Shown piece by piece: positions 1-6,710 of a stretch of 11,871 bases of DNA. Source of the DNA: an uncultured Marmoricola sp. (GTDB lineage Bacteria; Actinomycetota; Actinomycetes; Propionibacteriales; Nocardioidaceae). Numbering within the stretch: the first letter of the stretch is position 1; each line of letters opens with the position of its first letter. The DNA lies in NCBI RefSeq assembly GCF_943913695.1, contig NZ_CALTZE010000117.1, positions 1-11,871 on the forward strand, read 5' to 3'. The translations under genes and the position numbers were made by a program. The notes under the pieces are model-generated. The model was not told the DNA's origin. It did no database searches and saw only the letters and a program-made list of their open reading frames with translations.

Positions 1-674
1 CCTCCCACCCGGATCCGGCCGTCTCCGGTGACGAGCACCATCCGGTCGACGAAGGGCACCACCCGCTCGAGGCGGTGCTCGGCCAGTACGACGGTCACGC
101 CGAGGTCGTGCACCAGCCGCGTCAGCGTGGCCAGCACGTCCTCGGCCGCCGTGGGGTCCAGGGCCGAGGTGGGCTCGTCGAGCACGAGCAGCCGCGGGTG
201 CATCGTGAGCACCGCGCCGATGGCGACCCGCTGCTGCTGGCCGCCCGAGAGGGTGCGCAGGTCCCGGCCGCGCAGCTCGGCGATGCCGAGCAGGTCGAGG
301 GTCTCCTCGACGCGGCGCCGCATCGTGGCGGGGTCGAGCCCCAACTGCTCCATGCCGTAGGCGAGCTCCTCCTCGACGATGTCGGTGACGAAGCCGGCGC
401 TCGGGTCCTGTCCGACGTAGCCCACGACGTCGGCGCGCTCGCGGGGCGGCAGCCGGAGCACGCTGCGTCCGTCGAGGAGGACCTCGCCCGAGAGCAGTCC
501 ACCGGTGAAGGCGGGCACCAGTCCGTTGAGCACCCCGAGCAGGGTCGACTTGCCGACGCCGGTGCGGCCAGCGACGAGCACCAGCTCACCCTCCTCGAGC
601 ACCAGGTCGACCCCGTCGAGCACCGGCGGCAGCCCGGGACCGTAGCGGAAGCCCAGGTCACGCAGCTCCAGCAC
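1..674 (-). CDS. Energy-coupling factor (ECF) transporter ATPase, CbiO/EcfA type, 3' end cut by window
   Basis: ABC ATPase that would power an ECF-type micronutrient importer from the cytoplasmic face. The visible 224 residues hold every hallmark: Walker A GRTGVGKS (36-43, Lys42), Q-loop Gln89 in GYVGQD, signature LSGGQQQR (142-149), Walker B LLVLDEP (162-168, Glu167) followed by TSALDP, and H-loop His200 in VVLAEH. The frame is open to base 1, so the C-terminus is missing. It may continue as a single ATPase or as the fused double-ATPase form common in actinomycetes. I chose the GTG at 674 because AGGAGG lies six bases upstream (681-686) and the protein then begins with the usual ATPase opening MLELRDLGFRYG. 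The start lies 17 bases inside the end of the upstream T-component gene, so translation is probably coupled. Cobalamin as substrate is inferred from the riboswitch-led operon, not from this protein. Assignment to the ECF ATPase family is very secure. Confidence 0.95.
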   Translation of the reverse strand, partial: MLELRDLGFRYGPGLPPVLDGVDLVLEEGELVLVAGRTGVGKSTLLGVLNGLVPAFTGGLLSGEVLLDGRSVLRLPPRERADVVGYVGQDPSAGFVTDIVEEELAYGMEQLGLDPATMRRRVEETLDLLGIAELRGRDLRTLSGGQQQRVAIGAVLTMHPRLLVLDEPTSALDPTAAEDVLATLTRLVHDLGVTVVLAEHRLERVVPFVDRMVLVTGDGRIRVG

Positions 675-1770
675 GGAGCACCTCCTCGGGAGCGACGACC
701 ACGGTCGAGGGTCGCGGGGCCGGCGCCACCACCGCGGCCACCAGGCCGACCAGCACCACCAGGAGCGCGGTGGCCGTCACGACCGGGGCCTGGTCCAGCG
801 TCGGGAAGCGCTCCTCGATCGGCAGCAGCAGACGCACCCCCGCCGCCACCGCGACCCCGCTGAGCACCACCAGGGTCTCCTCGGCGCGCCACGGGTCGGG
901 GCGGTAGCGGGTGCGCTGCACCCGGCGTCCGGCCGAGAGGAAGCCGAGCACGGCGAGCACCACGCCGCCGACCAGGCCGCCCGCGACCAGCCACCGCGGC
1001 GCCTCGAGGTCGAGCACGGCGTAGACGCCGACGCAGATGCCCCCGAGTCCGAGCAGCATCAGCACCCCGGTCGTGGCGCGACGACCACCGGTGAGCGCGC
1101 CGGAGCGGCCATAGCCGCGCGCGTCCATGCCGGCCGCCAGCGTCATCGACCGCTCCAGGGCGTCCTCCAGCACCGGCACCACCACGCCACGAAAGCGGGC
1201 CACCCGGCCCCCGGGCACCCCGCGCAGCCGCCGCGCGGCCATCACCCGCCGCAGGCTGTCGCCGAGCTGCGGCAGCAGCGCCACCGCCACCACCACGGCC
1301 GTGCCGACCTCGTAGAGCGCGGCCGGCATCGCCTTGAGCAGCCGCTTGGGGTTGGCCAGCGAGTTGGCGGCGCCCACGCAGATCACCAGCGCCGCGAGCC
1401 GCAGCCCGTCGTAGAGCCCCGCCAGCACGGCCTCGCGGGTGACCGGCCCCAGCAAGGTGATGCCTGCGACCCAGTCCGGCAGCGGGATCTCGGGCAGCCA
1501 GAAGAGCTCGGTGGCCCCGAGGCCGCTGCCGAACAGGATGCGGAAGAAGACGCGCAGCACCACGATGACCAGCCCGAAGAGCAGGTAGAGCTTGAAGGCC
1601 GAGGCCCACGCGTGGTCCGAGCGCCGCGCCGCCACCGTGACGCAGGCGACGCCGATGACCAGGAGCAGCAGCACCGGGTTGGTCATCGCCGTGGCGGCGG
1701 AGGCCATCGCCAGCGCCCAGCCCCACCAGGCCCCCGGATGGAGGTCGCGCGGAAACCTGCGCAGCCTCAC
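658..1770 (-). CDS. ECF transporter transmembrane component T (CbiQ/EcfT family), long form
   Basis: Integral membrane coupling subunit of an ECF importer. It links the substrate-binding S protein to the ATPases. The 370-residue product has hydrophobic segments at about 15-48, 58-80, 105-140 and 152-170. The two cytoplasmic Ala-Arg-Gly coupling helices follow: AARRLRG (178-184) and MDARGYGR (215-222). These are the diagnostic EcfT motifs that dock on the ATPases. After them come about four more hydrophobic stretches (roughly 234-253, 261-280, 298-316, 329-349), so the protein is about 100 residues longer than a typical CbiQ (about 250-270 aa). The GTG at 1770-1768 overlaps the TGA of the upstream DUF4430 gene as GTGA. 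Earlier in-frame starts would run far into that gene. The 3' end overlaps the ATPase start by 17 bases. The family is secure; substrate is inferred from context only. Confidence 0.93.
   Translation of the reverse strand: MRLRRFPRDLHPGAWWGWALAMASAATAMTNPVLLLLVIGVACVTVAARRSDHAWASAFKLYLLFGLVIVVLRVFFRILFGSGLGATELFWLPEIPLPDWVAGITLLGPVTREAVLAGLYDGLRLAALVICVGAANSLANPKRLLKAMPAALYEVGTAVVVAVALLPQLGDSLRRVMAARRLRGVPGGRVARFRGVVVPVLEDALERSMTLAAGMDARGYGRSGALTGGRRATTGVLMLLGLGGICVGVYAVLDLEAPRWLVAGGLVGGVVLAVLGFLSAGRRVQRTRYRPDPWRAEETLVVLSGVAVAAGVRLLLPIEERFPTLDQAPVVTATALLVVLVGLVAAVVAPAPRPSTVVVAPEEVLRAGAA
681..686 (-). promoter_or_regulatory. Strong Shine-Dalgarno for the ECF ATPase
   Basis: A perfect AGGAGG on the minus strand, six bases before the GTG at 674, inside the last codons of the T-component gene. 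It fixes the ATPase start and is the strongest ribosome binding site seen in this operon. Confidence 0.75.
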
Positions 1771-2396
1771 GGCGGTGACCTGCGCCGGCGTACGACGACC
1801 AGCGCGAGGCCGGCGAGCAGCGCCCCGGCCACCACCACGAGCACCCAGACCGGCAGGCCGCCGTCCTCGGCGGACTGCTCCTGGCTCTCGTCGCCCGCCT
1901 GGTCCTGCTCGGCCTGCTGCCCCTCCCCCGGCACCGCCTCGACGCTTGGCGGGGTCGCCTCCGACCCGGTCTGCCAGGCGAAGGCCACGTAGTCGCCCGG
2001 GGTCAGCTCCAGCTCGTCGGCACCTGTGGGCGCGTAGTCCCAGCTGCCGTCGGGCTGGGCCAGGAAGAGGCCCCAGTAGGCGTCGGCCGGTGGCATCTGC
2101 TGGCAGGCGACGTCCTGCGGCTGCCCGTCGACGCGGCACGCCGCCCCGGGGAAGGCACCCACCGGCGTCACCTCGACACCGGCGTCGGCGAAGACCTGCG
2201 TCGCCAGCTCGGAGCCCTCGCTCGGCACGCACGCCTCGCGCACCTCGCCCCCGAGGTCGCCCGGGTCGACGACCACCGAGATCCCCTCGCCCTCGGCGCA
2301 GAGTCCGCCCGCCGACTCAGCGGCGTACGCCGTCGCGAGGCCCGGGCCGGCACACAGGGCCAGGGCGGTGACGACGACGGCGAGGCAGCGACGCAT
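1767..2396 (-). CDS. Secreted DUF4430 (transcobalamin C-terminal-like) protein with C-terminal membrane anchor, paralogue 2
   Basis: A 209-residue exported protein. It has a signal peptide (MRRC, hydrophobic 5-23, probable cleavage after ATAYA near 25), then a beta-type domain at about 33-150. Next come an acidic/Gln linker (about 153-178) and a C-terminal transmembrane helix (about 181-202) ending in RRRR. The domain shares CRVxGxP and AYWGL...GSWxYA with the preceding gene. Its four cysteines (33, 56, 87, 98) have the same spacing (23 and 11 residues) as in that paralogue, suggesting two conserved disulfides. This pattern fits DUF4430, the family related to the C-terminal beta domain of intrinsic factor and transcobalamin. 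By inference it is half of a surface cobalamin-binding pair. The ATG at 2396 has AGAGGA a few bases upstream. The stop overlaps the T-component start. There is no LPXTG. Family match is good by motif, function inferred. Confidence 0.82.
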   Translation of the reverse strand: MRRCLAVVVTALALCAGPGLATAYAAESAGGLCAEGEGISVVVDPGDLGGEVREACVPSEGSELATQVFADAGVEVTPVGAFPGAACRVDGQPQDVACQQMPPADAYWGLFLAQPDGSWDYAPTGADELELTPGDYVAFAWQTGSEATPPSVEAVPGEGQQAEQDQAGDESQEQSAEDGGLPVWVLVVVAGALLAGLALVVVRRRRSPP

Positions 2397-2434
2397 GGGT
2401 TCCTCTCGGGTGGTGGCCGGGTCTGGTCAGTGGA

Positions 2435-3355
2435 TCAACCGGCGCGACGACGCCACCACACCACGCCACCGCCTCCCGCGGCGAGCAGTGCCAGGACCCC
2501 CACGGGCACCCACAGCGGCAGACCGCCGCCGTCGTCGCCGCCGACCTGCGAGGAGGCCGGCTCGATGCCCGCCTCCGCGTCGGCAGACGCCTCGCTCTCC
2601 GCGCTCGCCGTCGGCGAGGCCGAGGCGGACGCGCTGGCGGCCTTGCTCGCGGCCCCGGGCTTCGCTGCCTTGGAGGGCGACTTCGAGGCGGCTGCCTTCG
2701 CCGAGCGCGAGGCCGCAGCCGAGGGCGCGGCACCCGCAGTCCCCTCCGAGCCTCCCGAGCCTGCGGAGGGCGCCGACGACTGCTGCGGCGCAGCCGTCGT
2801 GGAGGGCTGCGGAGCCGCGGTCTTGGGAGGCGCGGGCTTGGCGGGCTTGCTGGGCTTGGCCGGCTTGGTGGGCTTGGGGGCCGAGGGCGTGCGCGGCGTG
2901 AGCCCGGGGGCCTGGTTGGCGCCGCCGTTCTGGAAGGACCAGCCGACGAAGCCGCCGTTGGGCACCTTCAGGCTGTAGGCGCCGAGGTTGGCGTAGGTCC
3001 AGGAGCCGTTGCCGTTGGACCAGTAGAGGCCCCAGTAGGCGTTGGCCGGCGAGGCGTTGACGCACGGGTCGCTGGCCGGCTTGCCGTTGACCCGGCACAC
3101 GAAGCCGGGTTCGCGCGAGGCCTGCGTCAGCGAGACCCCGGCGGCCTGGGTGATCGCGGCCGCCGTGCTGCCCGAGCCGCAACCCGTGACGACGCCGCCT
3201 CCCAGGCTCCGGTAGTCGACGACCACGCTGACCCCCGAGCCGCCTGAGCACAGCGCGGCGGCCGCGGGCCCGGCCAGGCCGAGCGCGCCGGTGGCGGCGA
3301 CGAGCGCCGCCACCACCGTGCGCGCCAGCCAGGCCGCGAGGACCCGCCGGCTCAC
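2435..3355 (-). CDS. Secreted DUF4430 (transcobalamin C-terminal-like) protein with long Lys/Pro/Ala/Ser linker and C-terminal anchor, paralogue 1
   Basis: A 306-residue exported protein. It has a signal peptide (about 1-33, ending AGPAAAA) and a DUF4430-like domain at about 36-145 with cysteines at 36, 59, 87 and 98. The domain carries CRVNGKP, AYWGLYW and GSWTYA motifs that match the following gene. A very long low-complexity linker follows (about 150-278): first Pro/Lys-rich (KPTKPAKPSKPAKP), then Ala/Ser-rich. A membrane helix (about 280-301) and RRR tail close the protein. The linker looks like a cell-wall-spanning stalk that holds the domain outside the membrane. The GTG at 3355 overlaps the TGA of the alpha-barrel gene (GTGA), implying translational coupling and a fixed stoichiometry. 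The next gene starts 38 bases further on. Function as a cobalamin-capture domain is inferred from family, neighbours and riboswitch. Another small ligand is possible. Confidence 0.82.
   Translation of the reverse strand: MSRRVLAAWLARTVVAALVAATGALGLAGPAAAALCSGGSGVSVVVDYRSLGGGVVTGCGSGSTAAAITQAAGVSLTQASREPGFVCRVNGKPASDPCVNASPANAYWGLYWSNGNGSWTYANLGAYSLKVPNGGFVGWSFQNGGANQAPGLTPRTPSAPKPTKPAKPSKPAKPAPPKTAAPQPSTTAAPQQSSAPSAGSGGSEGTAGAAPSAAASRSAKAAASKSPSKAAKPGAASKAASASASASPTASAESEASADAEAGIEPASSQVGGDDGGGLPLWVPVGVLALLAAGGGGVVWWRRRAG
2822..2878 (-). repeat. In-gene low-complexity repeat encoding a KP-rich stalk
   Basis: Imperfect repeats of a GGCTTG-type hexamer (plus-strand reading) encode residues 160-178 of DUF4430 paralogue 1, a run of Lys-Pro-Ala/Ser units. 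Such tracts are prone to length change by slippage and usually act as extended wall-spanning linkers. Confidence 0.7.
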
Positions 3356-4986
3356 CGCACGACCCGGACGGTGGTCTTTCCGCTGCGCAGGTCGGCGAAC
3401 TGGCCCTGGGCCACGACCGCCTTGGCACCCGTCGCGCGACCGACCGAGAAGCGAGCGGTGAAGACGCCCGCGTTGGTCGCGATGCCCCGCTTGACCACCG
3501 CGCCCTTGTAGCGCACGGTGACGGCCTCGCGAGCGGCCAGACCGCGCACGGTCACGGTGACGGGCTTGCCCCGCTTGACCCGCGCCTTGCCGGCCTTGAC
3601 CGAGAGCTTCTTGGCGCCCAGCACCTTGAGGGTCTGCGTGGCCGCACCACCGTCGGTCGCGAGCCGGTAGGCACGGTTGGCCGTGCCTGCGGGCAGGGTC
3701 AGCGTCAGCGCCTGCGTGGCGGCCGTCGCCTGGCCGCCCTGCCGCGTGCCCGGCCCGGTCAGGCAGTAGCGATCACCGGCGACCAGGGAGCCGGCGGTCA
3801 TGGCCACCTGCGAGCCGGCACGCAGGTAGCCGTTGCGCGTCGGGCCCAGGGTCGGCGCGACCGCGGCGGGGTCACGCTCCAGGTAGGTCATGGCCGGCAG
3901 GACCTGCGCGATGACGCGCTGCCACTGGTCGCGCATGGCGGCGTCGATGCCCTGGGTCCGGCCCTCGGCGAGGGCGTCGGAGTTGTAGGCGATGGCGCCG
4001 ATCTCCTGGGCCAGCGGGCCGCAGGCGTCGGTGGCCGTGGCCTGCAGGGTGCGCAGCCACGCCGCGGCGGAGGCGGCCGCGGCCGCGTCGTCGGGACCGA
4101 CCGCCAGGGCCCCGAGACCCGTGCTGTTGGCGTTGGAGGCCGTCTCGGCGCCGCTGCCGCCCCACGAGCCGTCAGCGGCCTGGCGGGAGAGCAGCCAGGC
4201 CTGGCCGTCGGCGATGGCCTGGGTGACGTCGGCGTCGGAGGAGTCCAGCTCGAGCAGCTGCTGCAGCACGATCCCGGTGATGTCGTTGGTGGCCAGGCCG
4301 TCGTCGGTGCAGGTCAGGCCGCTGGTGGCGGTCGCCGGCGCCATGCCGAGACGGAACCCGCCGCCCGGGCACTGCTGGAAGAGCAGGTAGTCCACCGCCG
4401 CGGCGGCCTCGTCGCTGCCGGCCTCGGTGAGCCCGCGCGCCGCGAAGGCCTGGCCGAGGCTGTTGGCGTAGTCCTGCCCGTCCGGGGTGCCGTCGGCGGT
4501 CGAGAAGTCGACGATCCGACCGGCGGAGTCACCGGTGTCGGTGGTCAGCGCCTCCATGCGCTCCAGCGTGTCGACGGTGCCGGCCTTGGTGGGGACCTGC
4601 AGGGCCTCCTGGTAGGCGAGCAGCTTGCCCGTCGCGTTGGCAGCCTGGCCGACGTAGTCGACGCCCTCGAAGGAGTAGGCGTACTCGATGTAGTTCTGGC
4701 CCGCCGCACCGCTCACCGCGGTCGTGATCCGGTTGACGGCCGCGGCCTGCCCCCCGACGGCGTCCAGCGACATGCCCGCGTCGATCGTGAGGCCGACGTC
4801 GCCGCCCCCGAACTGGCCGGGCAGCAGCCCGTCGGCGTTGAGCTGCGAGGCCAGCCAGGCAGCCCCGTCCCGCGCCCCGGTCGGGTCGGGGGCGGCGTAC
4901 GCCGGCGCGGCGGCGACGAGGGCGCCGGTGGAGGCGAGGGCGGTGGTGACGGCGAGGGCCGTGACCCGCCCGAGGCGTGATCGCAT
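3352..4986 (-). CDS. Secreted alpha/alpha-toroid (prenyltransferase/squalene-cyclase-repeat) protein, transcobalamin alpha-domain-like, with C-terminal Ig-like domain
   Basis: First gene of the riboswitch-led operon, 544 residues. It has a signal peptide (1-31, cleavage likely after APAYA), then helical repeats of the terpene-cyclase/prenyltransferase type. Examples are GAAWLASQLNADGLLPG (41-57), AAAVDYLLFQQCPGGGFRLG (about 196-214) and AWLLSRQAADGSWGG (263-277). This is the fold of the N-terminal alpha6-alpha6 barrel of intrinsic factor and transcobalamin. The catalytic motifs of true cyclases or prenyltransferases were not recognised, and a secreted enzyme of that type would be odd. Residues about 455-544 are Lys/Val-rich and look like an Ig-like beta domain. 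The mature part has four cysteines (206, 226, 322, 408). There is no membrane anchor, so it is free or held by its partners. The ATG at 4986 has AAGGAA shortly upstream. By inference it is the alpha half of a split cobalamin binder. The fold call is good, the ligand inferred. Confidence 0.83.
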   Translation of the reverse strand: MRSRLGRVTALAVTTALASTGALVAAAPAYAAPDPTGARDGAAWLASQLNADGLLPGQFGGGDVGLTIDAGMSLDAVGGQAAAVNRITTAVSGAAGQNYIEYAYSFEGVDYVGQAANATGKLLAYQEALQVPTKAGTVDTLERMEALTTDTGDSAGRIVDFSTADGTPDGQDYANSLGQAFAARGLTEAGSDEAAAAVDYLLFQQCPGGGFRLGMAPATATSGLTCTDDGLATNDITGIVLQQLLELDSSDADVTQAIADGQAWLLSRQAADGSWGGSGAETASNANSTGLGALAVGPDDAAAAASAAAWLRTLQATATDACGPLAQEIGAIAYNSDALAEGRTQGIDAAMRDQWQRVIAQVLPAMTYLERDPAAVAPTLGPTRNGYLRAGSQVAMTAGSLVAGDRYCLTGPGTRQGGQATAATQALTLTLPAGTANRAYRLATDGGAATQTLKVLGAKKLSVKAGKARVKRGKPVTVTVRGLAAREAVTVRYKGAVVKRGIATNAGVFTARFSVGRATGAKAVVAQGQFADLRSGKTTVRVVR

Positions 4987-4990
4987 GAGG

Positions 4991-4998
4991 TTCCTTCC
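4991..4998 (-). promoter_or_regulatory. Shine-Dalgarno of the alpha-toroid gene
   Basis: GGAAGGAA on the minus strand, four bases before the ATG at 4986. It is the 3' arm of a possible hairpin in the riboswitch leader (4993-5031), so it may be the site the riboswitch opens and closes. Confidence 0.6.
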
Positions 4999-5031
4999 CG
5001 CTGCGTTTCCGCGACAGCGTGGGATCGAAGG
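4993..5031 (-). promoter_or_regulatory. Candidate riboswitch expression platform (Shine-Dalgarno-sequestering hairpin)
   Basis: Between the B12 box and the start codon, minus-strand CCTT (5031-5028) can pair with AAGG of the ribosome binding site (4996-4993). CC (5022-5021 or 5023-5022) can pair with GG (4998-4997), and CGCTG (5019-5015) with CAGCG (5003-4999). The nested helices would hide the Shine-Dalgarno, and no U-tract is present. This suggests control of translation initiation rather than transcription termination. Folding was done by eye; no energy was computed. Confidence 0.45.
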
Positions 5032-5034
5032 CGC

Positions 5035-5148
5035 ACTGCGATCAGGTGCTCCGGCTCGTCGCCTGCGCGGGGGCAGGCGACCTACGGTTGCGGGTCAGCG
5101 CCGGACTTCGACCGGCTTCCCCTTCACACAGGCATCTGGAGTTGTGGA
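5035..5148 (-). ncRNA. Cobalamin riboswitch (adenosylcobalamin-type aptamer)
   Basis: On the minus strand, reading 5' to 3', the conserved blocks occur in the canonical order. AGGGGAAGCCGGT is at 5123-5111, then CGAAGTCCGG at 5110-5101. The near-invariant CGCTGACCCGCAACCGTAGG follows at 5100-5081. Next comes a perfect 9-bp variable hairpin at 5081-5058 (loop of six). The B12 box AGCCGGAGCACCTGAT is at 5056-5041. CAGATGC (5138-5132) can pair with GCACCTG inside the box with one mismatch, consistent with a closing stem. The aptamer ends about 50 bases before the ATG at 4986. It should repress the downstream binding/transport operon when cobalamin is plentiful, which is strong evidence that the operon handles B12 or a precursor. 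The exact ends and the pseudoknot partners were not resolved. Confidence 0.92.
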
Positions 5149-5171
5149 CGGCCCCGGACGGAGCCGGCGGA

Positions 5172-5177
5172 AATGTA
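5172..5177 (-). promoter_or_regulatory. Candidate -10 element for the riboswitch transcript
   Basis: TACATT, inside TTACATTT, is the only AT-rich patch between gatB and the aptamer. It would start transcription near 5164, just before the aptamer. No convincing -35 is seen 16-19 bases upstream. Confidence 0.35.
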
Positions 5178-5199
5178 ACACCCGGAGGCGTCCGGCGAT

Positions 5200-5217
5200 C
5201 CGCCGGTCGATCGGCGG
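5200..5217 (-). terminator. Hairpin after gatB, possible terminator
   Basis: Minus-strand CCGCCG/CGGCGG forms a perfect 6-bp stem with a 6-base loop, starting six bases after the gatB stop. No U-tract follows, so it may be a weak or factor-dependent terminator, or only a chance GC palindrome. Confidence 0.3.
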
Positions 5218-5222
5218 TCCCG

Positions 5223-6706
<1,484 letters not shown>

Positions 6707-6710
<4 letters not shown>

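Noticed and set aside
122..1726. Long minus-strand open frame overlapping the T component and ATPase genes
   Set aside because: It is Arg/Ala/Gly/Pro-rich shadow sequence in a GC-rich genome. The other frame encodes intact Walker and ECF motifs.
2321..2336. CGGCGTACGCCGTCGC present both here and at 11821-11836, with the 12-bp palindrome CGGCGTACGCCG upstream of ligA
   Set aside because: At 2321 it simply encodes part of a signal peptide (Thr-Ala-Tyr-Ala-Ala), and a similar string recurs at the signal peptide near 4896. The ligA copy is probably chance in GC-rich DNA, though an operator cannot be excluded.
3352..4986. Toroid protein as a genuine terpene cyclase or prenyltransferase enzyme
   Set aside because: It has a signal peptide, lacks recognisable catalytic acid motifs, and sits in a riboswitch-controlled uptake operon. 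Only the fold repeats match.
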